Below, in pieces: positions 36,663-44,828 of a DNA stretch of 64,000 bases. The notes under the pieces were generated by a model. The model was given only the letters and a program-made list of their open reading frames with translations. It made no database searches and was not told the origin of the DNA. Made by a program: the position numbers and the translations under genes. The stretch's first letter is position 1; each line of letters starts with the position of its first letter. Source of the DNA: Streptomyces formicae (lineage in GTDB: Bacteria > Actinomycetota > Actinomycetes > Streptomycetales > Streptomycetaceae); assembly GCF_002556545.1 (NCBI RefSeq), contig NZ_CP022685.1:4938001-5002000 (forward strand). Direction: 5' to 3'.

Positions 36663-36930
36663 AACAAGGAGGAGAAGGCAGGACGACAGGGCGTCTCTGC
36701 CCGGCTCGGATCCATACGGCGCGTGCTCGCCCGCAGGCGTCGGCATCTCCTCGACGAGCGGCCGGTCGAGTTCGCCACCTCCTACCTGCCGATCGACATC
36801 ACCCGCGTCACACAGATTGCCGAACCCGCCCCCGGACCCGGCGGCTACGCCCGCAGGCGCCGCCGGTCATCTACCTGATCCGCACCGCCTACGACACCGA
36901 AGGCCGCGCACAACAAAAGGTCCAGGTCGC
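36663..36930 (+). pseudogene. Decayed GntR (KorSA-like) gene, 3' part only
   Basis: The DNA is similar to 42588-42925 of the intact GntR gene: GCCCGCAGGCG, GTCGAGTTCGCCACCTCCTA and GCACCGCCTACGACACCGA are shared. The DNA-binding half is missing. An internal segment matching [20 protein letters not shown] is deleted and the frame is broken. It is followed directly by a mutated copy of the same hairpin and by the tRNA-Gly partial copy. This is the 3' end of a second, older element-type copy. Confidence 0.8.
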
Positions 36931-36932
36931 CT

Positions 36933-37006
36933 GACCTGGGCCTCAACTGCCGCGAACTATGGAGCGGGTGACGAGAATCGAACTCGCACTCTCAGCTTGG
37001 GAAGCT
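36933..37006. repeat. 74-bp perfect duplicate of the tRNA-Gly 3' half plus flank (att-like)
   Basis: Bases 36933-37006 are identical to 43040-43113. The shared sequence runs from the right arm of the hairpin, across the tRNA CCA end, acceptor, T arm and variable loop, to the anticodon loop, and stops within the anticodon stem. This is the classic shape of an attachment site left by a tRNA-integrating element. The other half of the tRNA is absent here. Confidence 0.9.
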
Positions 37007-37479
37007 CGGATTTCTTGGCAACGGTTGCTGGGCTTACCTGCGGCGGAGCGGTGTCGACGTGTGATCGTACCCGGGGCGAGTCCCCGCAGTTCCCCGCAGG
37101 ATCTGGCACGTGAAAGGCGCGGCCTCGAACCTTCCTCGGCCAGGCTGACCCCGGGAGTGTCTGAGGCTCAGCCGACGAAAGTCAGCCAAGAGGGCGGGTA
37201 GACGACCGTGCAGGCGTGCGTGTGCCTCGCTGTACCCCCGTGGGCCTAAGCCATGCTGTCGGCTGTCGACCAGAGCAAGTCCCGAGGGCGGAAGCGCATG
37301 GATGGCACCTTGCGCGACGACCGCTCCGTCGCGAACTTCATCTTGATCATGCGAGGCAGACTCTCCACATCGTACATCTCAGCGGGTACTGGAATTCGCC
37401 AAAAAAACAAAGCGTGAGACAAGGGTAGGTCTGCTGTGTTACTTGTTTAGGTTCAGATGACCTGCGGGTGGGGAGTAAC
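37007..37479. other. Gene-free junction with a GC drop
   Basis: 473 bases without a credible gene. The frame starting [15 protein letters not shown] at 36959 is the well-known false translation across a tRNA end. From about 37360 the base composition becomes much more A/T-rich, marking the start of the foreign STAND gene segment. No integrase could be recognised on either strand. Confidence 0.6.
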
Positions 37480-39642
37480 ATGTTTCTTAGTGATCTTGCA
37501 GGACTTTGTGGAGCGCAAGACTCCTGGGTTGGTCTCGTGTCAGATTCGCAGGGTGTTCGAGAGGTGCGCACTCCCAAGGCAAATTACGTAATTCCTGAAA
37601 TGCGTGCTGCGCGAGTCAGCGACCCGGTGACCCCCTCGCTTATTCTGATTACAGCACCAGCTGCTGTCGGAAAGACAACAGCAGCGCGATATCTCAGCCA
37701 CACGCTTAAGGCGCCCGTTCTCGACCTGTCAACACTGCATGTCGGTAGTAATACGCTTGAAGGTGCACTTTGGAAGGCGATGGGCGCAGGCCCGTCTGGG
37801 CGCTTCGTTGAGCAGATGAAAGCGGGGCGTGCCACACTTATCATTGATGCGCTTGATGAAGCGGAGATCCGGTCAGGGCAGGCGAACTTCCAGGCATTCC
37901 TGCGCGGCGTTGCAGAAACTGCGGCAGACATGTCAGGCAAGCCTGCGATGATTATGCTGTCTCGTGCCGAAAGCGCAAGATCCCTGACCGATCTTTTCAA
38001 CGAGCGGAGTATCCAATACTCCCACTTTGAAATCCTCCCCTTCGGTCGCGACCAAGCTGCAAGCTATCTTGACGATCGTATGGTTGAGGTGTATTCGGCT
38101 TCAGGAAAAGATGCTGTACATCGCCGATTCGCCACCCCTTACGAAAGGGCCCGAGATACCCTATTTACTCTTCTATCTTCTGTTATATCTGACGTGAGCT
38201 CAGACATTTGGAACAACCCATCAATTCGCGATTTTCTCGGTTACGCTCCGGTTCTGGATGTAGCCGCAGAATTTCTGGCCGTAGACAATTTTACAACCCT
38301 TCACCGTGAATTCTCCTCCTCGGGTGCAGCAGAAGGAACAGCGCATTGGCATTTGGTCGCTCAAGTTATTGACCACCTGCTCATTCGTGAGCAAAATAAA
38401 TTTGTAACCCAGTTCGCTAAGACTGCCGAATTTGAATCTGTCGGAGACCGACGTTTGTCTTTGGCTTTGTATACGCCTGAAGAGCAGTGCACGCGGCTTC
38501 TTGACTATGTCGAAAAGGTTTCAACACCGGTGGAACTCCCGGCCCACCTGCCCGAGCGTTTACGCGACGCCTACGAGGTTGCCGTCAATTCCCAGTTGGT
38601 AAACCACCCATTCCTGCGCGGATCTGAGTGGTTTAACGTAATTTTCCGTGATTATGTCACGGCACGTTCTCTCGCTAGCGTGACCGTGGTTGGCGATTCT
38701 GGTGCTTCAATTCGCAGTCGACTCCTTTCCTCCGAGTGGAAGCACTCGCCGATGTTCGCCTACTTCACGCATGCCCTGACACGCGTTGAGGGGGCACCTG
38801 TATCTACCTGTCATTCTGAGCTTTTCGGTGCCTTGTATGAATCATTTAAGTCAATGTGTGTGGCCGGCGATACTCTGCATTTCACTGCTGGGAAGACCGG
38901 TAATCGACTCTACTCGGGCTTCGCGGTCACTTCAAAGCATCAGGGAAATGTCAGCCTGACGATGGGTCCGCTCACTTTTACATCTTTCGAGGGGAATCTA
39001 AGTCTGACTTTTCCTCGCGAGCTGAGTAATGCCGAGATATACGAAGTTCCCGAGGTGATGCTTGGCGGTGAGGGTAGCTCGTTCAAGTTTGGTCCCAGCG
39101 TTTACATCGCCTGCCAGGACTTGCTAGTCACCGCTAAAGATGTTCAAGTATTTGGCACGGGGGATAGTGGCGAAACTCCAGTTTTGCTTAACGTCTCAAA
39201 TCTCATTAGTGACAACGTGAAGATTCGTGTAGAGTCTACGCACCTCCATATCTTGTGCGATGAACTTTCATACCCCTGGACTCAGTATCAGAAGAAGCTA
39301 AATCCTTCAGCGTTGCATTCGGGTGCGCGGGAAGCCTCTGCGCTCTATCTGGAGATGCGGCGAATCGTGCTGCGTTTCAAGGACGCCAAGAAGGGGCAGG
39401 CTGCTCTCTATCAGCCATTCGTGGACAATTTGATTATCGGAGAGAATCGTCGAGCTCGCACGGCGCTCGACTTTTTGGCAGACATCGGGTGTGTGGAGCA
39501 GCGCAACAGTATGTATCTGCTGGATCTCGCGGAATTTGCAAAACTGGGAATCTCGCGCCCCCAGCTGCGCGAGCTTGAATTTTCCCCGGCGGTGGCGTCT
39601 CTTAGTCAGCGGCTCTTTGAATTTGCCTCGCAAAGGGAGTAG
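37480..39642 (+). CDS. Low-GC STAND-like P-loop ATPase with beta-rich C-terminal region
   Basis: 720 residues. ATG 37480 has GGGGAG five bases upstream. P-loop APAAVGKT lies at 59-66 and Walker B ATLIIDALDEAE at 118-129; the DALDE form is typical of NACHT/STAND ATPases. A helical region follows (about 150-440). Residues about 470-600 are strand-rich with regular repeats (NVSLTMGPLTFTSFEGNLSL, then EGSSFKFGPSVYIACQ), suggesting a beta-helix or solenoid sensor. The last 100 residues resemble a winged helix. Base use is strikingly unlike its neighbours, with TTA at 38560. Function unknown; a defence role is inferred only from fold and setting. Confidence 0.8.
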   Translation: MFLSDLAGLCGAQDSWVGLVSDSQGVREVRTPKANYVIPEMRAARVSDPVTPSLILITAPAAVGKTTAARYLSHTLKAPVLDLSTLHVGSNTLEGALWKAMGAGPSGRFVEQMKAGRATLIIDALDEAEIRSGQANFQAFLRGVAETAADMSGKPAMIMLSRAESARSLTDLFNERSIQYSHFEILPFGRDQAASYLDDRMVEVYSASGKDAVHRRFATPYERARDTLFTLLSSVISDVSSDIWNNPSIRDFLGYAPVLDVAAEFLAVDNFTTLHREFSSSGAAEGTAHWHLVAQVIDHLLIREQNKFVTQFAKTAEFESVGDRRLSLALYTPEEQCTRLLDYVEKVSTPVELPAHLPERLRDAYEVAVNSQLVNHPFLRGSEWFNVIFRDYVTARSLASVTVVGDSGASIRSRLLSSEWKHSPMFAYFTHALTRVEGAPVSTCHSELFGALYESFKSMCVAGDTLHFTAGKTGNRLYSGFAVTSKHQGNVSLTMGPLTFTSFEGNLSLTFPRELSNAEIYEVPEVMLGGEGSSFKFGPSVYIACQDLLVTAKDVQVFGTGDSGETPVLLNVSNLISDNVKIRVESTHLHILCDELSYPWTQYQKKLNPSALHSGAREASALYLEMRRIVLRFKDAKKGQAALYQPFVDNLIIGENRRARTALDFLADIGCVEQRNSMYLLDLAEFAKLGISRPQLRELEFSPAVASLSQRLFEFASQRE

Positions 39643-39692
39643 CGGCTGCTGTAGCGGAGACTCGCGGAGCAGGTTGGCGCCTGACTGCATGA

Positions 39693-39730
39693 CAGGGCCC
39701 TGTCTCCGAGAGGCCAGGGCCCTGCGTTTT
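39693..39730. terminator. Hairpin between two CAGGGCCCTG copies, followed by TTTT
   Basis: CAGGGCCCTG at 39693-39702 and again at 39715-39724 can pair around a 12-base loop, followed by CGTTTT. It sits between the two convergent genes and can serve both. Confidence 0.65.
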
Positions 39731-39749
39731 GAGAAATTGCTGAATATCT

Positions 39750-40439
39750 CTAACTCGAAGCGCTGCGCCTGGAATCTGCCGCTGCTTCCTTGCCGTTCGT
39801 CGCTAGTTCATCAAGTTCGCCTGGGACCTCGAATAGATTCCGAAGTAGCTGAGTCGTGAACCGAAGAGCCCTCTCGGCCGTTTCCTGATCCACCTGTTCG
39901 TCACTTGCGTGCGCCCCCACATTGCCAATGGAGCGAATGTGATGAAGAAGCGGGCCGAATGATTGCGTGACATGCCCATCCTTGATCAACTTCTCGATGC
40001 TCTTCATGAGGACCTTCTCTTTGATCTCATAATGAGCGGCAGCGGCCTCAAGGGTTCGCCTAAGTTGAACGGCTGCGGCGTCCGGCACACCAGCACGAAG
40101 CACGCGTAGAGCACCGCTATAGTAACGTGTCACGTCATTCGGTAGATGCATGATATCGGTCTCGGCGCGCTTGGAGATCGGTACAACTTCGTACGCCTTG
40201 ATATCGTCGCTGTCAGGGGCTCCATGCCGTACAAGTACGGCATTCCCGCAGGATGGGCATCCCAACGTTGCCCAAAACCTATTCTCGCCCCATTTGTCGG
40301 ATACTAATTGGTCAGCGGTGATAGTCGTCAGTCGGGTATTGGTGAGACCGCACCACGGGCAGTCTCTGAATGAGTGTCGCTCGTCCCAAGGCATGCGCAA
40401 AGAATATCTAGAACGCGTATGTGCGAGCAGGCTTTTCAC
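39750..40439 (-). CDS. DUF4145-like protein with Cys4 zinc ribbon
   Basis: 229 residues from the start at 40439; an internal ATG at 40394 is also possible and neither has a clear ribosome site. Cysteines 27, 30, 61 and 64 (DCPWCG and GCPSCG) form a zinc ribbon. The C-terminal half is helical (YYSGALRVLRAGVPDAAAVQLRRTLEAAAAHY, read in parts, then GNVGAHA), which is the DUF4145 signature often found beside restriction and defence genes. It is convergent with the STAND ATPase and is also A/T-richer than the core genes, so the two may have arrived together. Confidence 0.75.
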   Translation of the reverse strand: MKSLLAHTRSRYSLRMPWDERHSFRDCPWCGLTNTRLTTITADQLVSDKWGENRFWATLGCPSCGNAVLVRHGAPDSDDIKAYEVVPISKRAETDIMHLPNDVTRYYSGALRVLRAGVPDAAAVQLRRTLEAAAAHYEIKEKVLMKSIEKLIKDGHVTQSFGPLLHHIRSIGNVGAHASDEQVDQETAERALRFTTQLLRNLFEVPGELDELATNGKEAAADSRRSASS

Positions 40440-41174
40440 AAGGTTGGTGGAGCGGGTTTGGCTGGTGGCCTGCCCGGTCTGGGGGGAGCGTGATCAGGGC
40501 GTTGAACGCTGGTTGGCAACGCGGCAGGCTTGGGGCCTACCCGCGATGTGCACGAGTGGCCCCCTGGCCTTACTCAACGCGAGCCCCGGGCAGGGGAGGT
40601 GGCCCTAAAGCCGTGGAACCGGTCGCCCTAGCCGCGACGTACCCTCGCTCTCAGCTTAAGCGGCTGATTGCTCTGCACGCGGCCCGGCCGCCGGCCGGGC
40701 TGGCGCGGGGCGGAGACAGGAGCGCAGGCCCGGCCGGGGGGCAGACCTGCTCGCGGGGAGGGGAGCGAGCCGCCTTGAGCCAGTAAAGAACGTTGCAACT
40801 CAGTCGGTCGCGTGGGCCTTGAAGCCATCTGTGCAGGCCCGGAGTTAAGCCTCATTGTGGTCTGCCAGCGGCATGAGGCGCACTGGTCGTATCGTCCATG
40901 TGATCAGGGTGCGGGCGTCGGTAATCGATGCTGTGCAGGGCTCGGCTCGGAGCAGCGCTCTTCTTTTATCGATGCGGCCCTCGTAGAGCCCGTCCCAAGT
41001 CTCCATGACTGTCGCGGGTTGAGTGCCGCCTCGACCTACCGCAGCGCGATCGTCAGCCAGCCATCGGCCCGGGCCGCCGAGTAGGCGCCGAAGCATGCCG
41101 TGAGTGCTGGGCGGCCCCGGAGGCAAGGTCTTCCACCCAGCATTCGCACCAGAATCCGCAGGAGACTTCGTCGC
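40440..41174. other. 735-base stretch without a recognisable gene
   Basis: The GC rises back to Streptomyces level. It includes a GC-rich palindrome around 40680-40745 (CGGCCGCCGGCCGG core). All open frames have poor codon bias and no ribosome sites. It may be decayed element DNA. Confidence 0.5.
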
Positions 41175-41606
41175 TCAGTATGTGGACTCCCCGGGGTGCG
41201 CCTCCACGAAGAGTTCCGCCGTCACCGTGTGGCCGTCGTCGCTGTTCCGGACCACCACCCGGTGGGCCAGCGTGCTGACCATGCCCAGGCCTCGCCCGTG
41301 CGTGGCTTCCTCGTCCGGGCGCCTGGCCTTCGGGGCCGTCTCTACGTCCCCGTCGTCCGTGATCGACAGTGTGATGACCTGTGACGAGACCGCCAGTGCT
41401 AGGTGGAAGCTCCCCGCTGACCGGCCACTCGCCGTGTGCAGGATCGCGTTCGCGCTCAGTTCGCTCACGATCAGTTCCGCGTCCTCCGCCAGCGGCGAGC
41501 CCGCGAGGATGTCGCGGGTCCAGCGGCGGGCTCTGCTGACCTCTTCCGGGAAACCCGGGCACGTGAGGCCCCAAACCCGGGCGGCGGTGCTCATATACTC
41601 GTGCAT
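41175..41606 (-). CDS. RsbW-like ATP-binding regulator (HATPase_c)
   Basis: 143 residues from ATG 41606, selected because GAAGGA is seven bases upstream; a longer start exists at 41636. The GHKL ATP-binding fold shows ELIVSELSANAILHTAS (N box), ITDDGD (G1 box) and GRGLGMV (G2 box). These small kinases act as anti-sigma or partner-switch proteins in Streptomyces. A 16-bp HutC-like palindrome covers the start codon, linking it to the nearby GntR regulator. Often found in integrative elements beside Nudix and GntR genes. Confidence 0.87.
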   Translation of the reverse strand: MHEYMSTAARVWGLTCPGFPEEVSRARRWTRDILAGSPLAEDAELIVSELSANAILHTASGRSAGSFHLALAVSSQVITLSITDDGDVETAPKARRPDEEATHGRGLGMVSTLAHRVVVRNSDDGHTVTAELFVEAHPGESTY

Positions 41607-41612
41607 ACAAGT
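41597..41612. promoter_or_regulatory. HutC/KorSA-like operator over the HATPase start
   Basis: On the minus strand it reads ACTTGTATGCACGAGT, an imperfect ACTnGT-N4-ACnAGT palindrome. It overlaps the ATG and its ribosome site, so binding would block translation start or transcription. Confidence 0.45.
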
Positions 41613-41661
41613 TCCTTCGTGCTGGTAGGCCGCCATGTGCAGCGGGTTCGAGCTCTGCGAG

Positions 41662-42093
41662 CTAGATGAGTTTCACGCCGTCGTGGGCGCGGATCGCTGG
41701 CGGGGACATCGCGTCGAGTGCATCCAGGACGCGGATCGCGTAGGCCTCGTCGGCGAGTTCCGTGACCTCGTCGCGGGTGGCCCAGCGCAGGGCGCGGGTC
41801 TCGTCGCCGGTCGTGGGCGTGCCGTCGGCGGCCTCGCAGCGGAAGACCATGGAGACGATCAGGCCCGTCATGTTCTTGTAGATGCCGGTCAGGGCCGCGG
41901 GCAGGGTGATCTTGAGGCCGGTTTCTTCGAGGACCTCGCGTTGCAGGGCCTCGGGGATGGTTTCCTCGCGCTCCAAGATGCCGCCCGGGGGCTCCCACTT
42001 GCCGTTGTCACGGCGCTTGATCAACAGGGCCCGGCCCTGGTCGTCGACGATGACTCCGGCGACGCTCACGGAGTGCGGACGGTCAGTGCTCAC
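41662..42093 (-). CDS. Nudix hydrolase (Pif-like position in AICE module)
   Basis: 143 residues from GTG 42093, close behind AGGAGG. A complete Nudix box GX5EX7REVLEETG is present (GGILEREETIPEALQREVL, then EETGL). Nudix enzymes split nucleoside diphosphate derivatives. In pSAM2-type elements a Nudix protein (Pif) next to the GntR repressor KorSA blocks transfer into cells that already carry the element. The gene order here is the same, divergent from a GntR gene. A housekeeping Nudix role cannot be excluded. Confidence 0.88.
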   Translation of the reverse strand: MSTDRPHSVSVAGVIVDDQGRALLIKRRDNGKWEPPGGILEREETIPEALQREVLEETGLKITLPAALTGIYKNMTGLIVSMVFRCEAADGTPTTGDETRALRWATRDEVTELADEAYAIRVLDALDAMSPPAIRAHDGVKLI

Positions 42094-42184
42094 GGTCCTC
42101 CTTGACTGCCCCGAAGCACCCGCGAAGCTCTCTCGAAGTGCCCTTGGATGGCTAGGCTCCACACCGTAGCAACGCCACTCATGC

Positions 42185-42201
42185 ACTTGTCTAGATATCT
42201 A
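42185..42201. promoter_or_regulatory. GntR operator-like site upstream of the GntR gene
   Basis: ACTTGTCTAGATATCT (42185-42200) has one canonical HutC half-site, and TAGATATCTA (42192-42201) is a perfect 10-bp palindrome ending at the ribosome site AAAGGAG. It fits autoregulation and joint control of the divergent Nudix gene. Confidence 0.5.
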
Positions 42202-42212
42202 AAGGAGTACCC

Positions 42213-43001
42213 GTGAGCTCACTCCCGGGGCGGCTCGGCACCGTGGACCCCACGAGCGACCGTGCGGTCTTCCGGCAGATCGCCGACCAGCTGCGCGAGG
42301 CCATCGACCGCGGACGGTTCAGCGAGGGCGAGAAGCTGCCCTCCGAGGCCGAACTCGTCGAGCACTACGGGGTATCCCGGATGACCGTGCGCAACTCCTT
42401 CTCCGTACTCCAAGGCGAAGGACTCGTCCACGCCGAGCACGGCAGGGGCGTCTTCGTCCGGCCCCGGCAACCTGTACGGCGCCTCGCCTCCGACCGCTTC
42501 GCCCGACGCCACCGCGAACAGGGCAAGTCCGCCTTCCTCGTCGAAGCCGACGCCGCAGGCAGCCACCCCGAGGTGGACAGCCTGGAGGTCAAGGAGGAGA
42601 AGGCCGGGCGGGACGTCGCCGTCCGCCTGGGATCCTCCGTACGGCGGGTGCTGGCCCGCAGGCGCCGGTACCTGCTCGACGGGCGGCCCGTCGAGTTCGC
42701 CACCTCCTACCTGCCCATCGACATCGCCCGGGCTACCCGGATCGCCGAACCCGACCCCGGGCCCGGCGGCATCTACGCCCGCCTCGAAGAGCTCGGACAC
42801 CGCCTCGACCGCTTCGACGAGGAGATCCGGGCACGGATGCCCTCGCCCGCCGAGGTGCGGACGCTGCGCCTGGCCTCCGGCGTGCCGGTCATCCATCTCA
42901 TCCGCACCGCCTACGACACCGACGGACGGGCGGTCGAAGTGTGCGACACCGTCATGGCCGCCGACGCCTACGTCCTGGCCTACCAGCTCCCCGCCACCTG
43001 A
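42213..43001 (+). CDS. GntR/HutC-type repressor (KorSA-like)
   Basis: 262 residues. The winged helix-turn-helix (about 15-80) has [19 protein letters not shown], then [22 protein letters not shown]. The UTRA ligand-binding domain follows (about 100-258: [11 protein letters not shown], then [22 protein letters not shown]). GTG 42213 lies behind AAAGGAG. KorSA of pSAM2 is a member of this family and keeps element transfer and excision genes silent. It is next to the intact tRNA-Gly and divergent from the Nudix gene. A decayed relative lies at 36663-36930 beside the partial tRNA copy. Confidence 0.9.
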   Translation: MSSLPGRLGTVDPTSDRAVFRQIADQLREAIDRGRFSEGEKLPSEAELVEHYGVSRMTVRNSFSVLQGEGLVHAEHGRGVFVRPRQPVRRLASDRFARRHREQGKSAFLVEADAAGSHPEVDSLEVKEEKAGRDVAVRLGSSVRRVLARRRRYLLDGRPVEFATSYLPIDIARATRIAEPDPGPGGIYARLEELGHRLDRFDEEIRARMPSPAEVRTLRLASGVPVIHLIRTAYDTDGRAVEVCDTVMAADAYVLAYQLPAT

Positions 43002-43024
43002 GCGCAAGGAAGGGCACAAAACAA

Positions 43025-43050
43025 AGGCCCAGGTCACCCGACCTGGGCCT
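43025..43050. terminator. Hairpin terminator AGGCCCAGGTC/GACCTGGGCCT
   Basis: A perfect 11-bp stem with loop ACCC, placed between the GntR stop and the convergent tRNA. It is nearly identical to 34974-34998, and its right arm is part of the 74-bp duplication. Confidence 0.85.
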
Positions 43051-43066
43051 CAACTGCCGCGAACTA

Positions 43067-43140
43067 TGGAGCGGGTGACGAGAATCGAACTCGCACTCTC
43101 AGCTTGGGAAGCTGATGTTCTACCACTAAACTACACCCGC
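43067..43140 (-). tRNA. tRNA-Gly, anticodon CCC, CCA encoded
   Basis: Reading 43140 to 43067 gives a 74-base cloverleaf. GCGGGTG pairs with CACCCGC, the anticodon stem TCAGC/GCTGA holds loop TTCCCAA, the T arm has GTTCGATTC, and the discriminator T is followed by CCA. It is the integration target of the neighbouring island: its 3' half is duplicated at 36958-37006. Confidence 0.95.
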
Positions 43141-43456
43141 GAAAGACTCCGCCAGAAGCGGCGCCGTAACGTCGCACACTGTACCTCATACCGGGCCCCA
43201 GGCGCTCTCGCCGTGGGGTCCGAGTGCTGTCCGGGCCGTGTCCGGGCCGCGTTCGGGCCGAGTTCGGGAGGTGGATGCGCCGTGCGGGGGGAGGGAGTTG
43301 GGGCGTACCGTGGATTGTGGTCGTGCCGCTTGGATCGGCGTCCCTTTCATACCGTAATGTGGCCTTTCGTTCGTCGGCTCGGAGACGGGCAGGGCGAGTT
43401 TGCAGGAGCCAGTACGGGGCTCAATTCCGGCTTTGGGGAAGGGACTCGAGGACTTG
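43141..43456. other. Intergenic region, tRNA promoter side
   Basis: 316 bases with no gene. It must contain the promoter of the minus-strand tRNA and that of the plus-strand small gene. A possible plus-strand -35/-10 (TTGGAT and TACCGT) lies near 43330-43355. Several GGGCCG/TTCGGG repeats occur around 43225-43265. Confidence 0.4.
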
Positions 43457-43615
43457 ATGGAGCGCACCGTCGTCCGATGTGCCGAAGGGCACGTGTTCAG
43501 CACCGCGTCGTTCCCGATGCAGCAGGCGGACCGGCTCGGTCCCGGGCGGCTGATCCGCTGTCCGCGGTGTGCCAGGCTCCGGCATTCCGTGCCGGTGACC
43601 ATGCAGAAGCGGTAG
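43457..43615 (+). CDS. Small Cys-rich (zinc-ribbon-like) conserved protein
   Basis: 52 residues from ATG 43457 with GAGGAC upstream. Cys at positions 8, 35 and 38 ([12 protein letters not shown] and [12 protein letters not shown]) plus a His suggest a small metal-binding ribbon. Similar short proteins recur next to dcd in Streptomyces, as I remember it. Function unknown. Confidence 0.65.
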   Translation: MERTVVRCAEGHVFSTASFPMQQADRLGPGRLIRCPRCARLRHSVPVTMQKR

Positions 43616-43728
43616 CCGGCGCGGCCCACGCACGACAGACGACCAGCACAGCGCAGACGCGCAGACGCCGAGGCGCGCGGGTCCCGTCCGATTGGGGAGG
43701 GCCCGCGCGCTCTGCGTATCCTCGGTGC

Positions 43729-44304
43729 GTGCTTCTCTCAGACAAGGACATCCGGGCCGAGATCGACTCCGGACGAGTACGGATCGATCCGTACGACGAA
43801 TCCATGGTGCAGCCCTCGAGCATCGACGTGCGGCTGGACCGCTACTTCCGGGTGTTCGAGAACCACCGCTACCCCCACATCGACCCCTCCGTGGAGCAGG
43901 CCGACCTGACGCGGCTCGTGGAGCCCGAGGGCGACGAGCCGTTCATCCTGCACCCGGGTGAGTTCGTGCTCGCCTCGACGTACGAGGTCATCAGCCTGCC
44001 GGACGACCTCGCCAGTCGGCTGGAGGGCAAGTCCAGCCTCGGGCGGCTCGGGCTCGTCACGCACTCCACCGCCGGGTTCATCGACCCGGGGTTCAGCGGG
44101 CACGTGACCCTGGAGCTCTCGAACCTCGCGACCCTGCCGATCAAGCTCTGGCCGGGGATGAAGATCGGGCAGCTCTGCATGTTCCGGCTCACCTCGCCCG
44201 CAGAGGCCCCCTACGGGTCGGAGCGGTACGGGTCGCGTTATCAGGGACAGCGAGGCCCCACCGCCTCCCGTTCCTTCCTCAATTTCCATCGGACACAGGT
44301 GTGA
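43729..44304 (+). CDS. dcd: dCTP deaminase
   Basis: 191 residues, full family length. Hallmarks are [25 protein letters not shown], and the active-site segment [26 protein letters not shown] read in parts (Ser/Arg and Glu residues of the trimer site), then [10 protein letters not shown] and YQGQRGPT. It converts dCTP to dUTP for thymidylate synthesis. GTG at 43729 follows a TATCCT hexamer by only six bases and has no ribosome site, so the mRNA could be leaderless. The stop overlaps the next gene. Confidence 0.96.
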   Translation: MLLSDKDIRAEIDSGRVRIDPYDESMVQPSSIDVRLDRYFRVFENHRYPHIDPSVEQADLTRLVEPEGDEPFILHPGEFVLASTYEVISLPDDLASRLEGKSSLGRLGLVTHSTAGFIDPGFSGHVTLELSNLATLPIKLWPGMKIGQLCMFRLTSPAEAPYGSERYGSRYQGQRGPTASRSFLNFHRTQV

Positions 44305-44810
44305 CATCCAGCATGAGTGACGTGCGCGAGAACCTTACGTACGAGAAGTTCGGCGGCGCTGTGCGGGAGCTCGCGCAGGCCGTGGCCGATGACGGGTACC
44401 AGCCCGACGTGATCATCTCCATCGCTCGCGGTGGCGTCTTCGTCGCGGGCGGGCTCGCGTACGCGCTCGACTGCAAGAACATCCACCTGGTGAACGTGGA
44501 GTTCTACACGGGGGTGGGGACGACCCTTGAGATGCCCGTCATGCTCGCGCCCGTGCCCAACGTCATCGACTTCACCGACAAGAAGGTGCTGATCGCCGAT
44601 GACGTCGCCGACACCGGGAAGACGCTGAAGCTCGTCCACGACTTCTGCCTCGACCACGTGGCCGAGGTCCGGTCCGCCGTGATCTATGAGAAGTCGCACT
44701 CGCTGGTGAAGTGCGAGTACGTGTGGAAGCGCACCGACGAGTGGATCAACTTCCCGTGGAGCGTCGAGCCGCCCGTCGTGAAGCGGGACGGGCAGGTCCT
44801 GGACGCCTGA
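44301..44810 (+). CDS. Phosphoribosyltransferase
   Basis: 169 residues from GTG 44301, which overlaps the dcd stop (GTGA); an ATG four codons later (44313) is an alternative. The PRPP-binding loop [17 protein letters not shown] (about 97-113) and the [19 protein letters not shown] segment are those of type I phosphoribosyltransferases of the Gpt/Xpt-like group. It probably salvages a purine base, in keeping with co-translation with dcd in nucleotide metabolism. The exact base is not readable. Confidence 0.9.
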   Translation: MTSSMSDVRENLTYEKFGGAVRELAQAVADDGYQPDVIISIARGGVFVAGGLAYALDCKNIHLVNVEFYTGVGTTLEMPVMLAPVPNVIDFTDKKVLIADDVADTGKTLKLVHDFCLDHVAEVRSAVIYEKSHSLVKCEYVWKRTDEWINFPWSVEPPVVKRDGQVLDA

Positions 44811-44828
44811 CCCCCGCGTACGCGGAGA

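Noticed and set aside
36959..37201. Frame beginning [15 protein letters not shown]
   Set aside because: It is a translation across the tRNA-Gly 3' end copy; the same start appears at the intact tRNA (43066). It is a known false gene.
37007..37479. Integrase or excisionase remnant right of the partial tRNA copy
   Set aside because: Both strands were read for tyrosine recombinase motifs (R...HxxR...Y) and none was found.
40628..41126. Several short open frames in the 40.4-41.2 kb gap
   Set aside because: No ribosome sites, poor codon bias and no recognisable domain.
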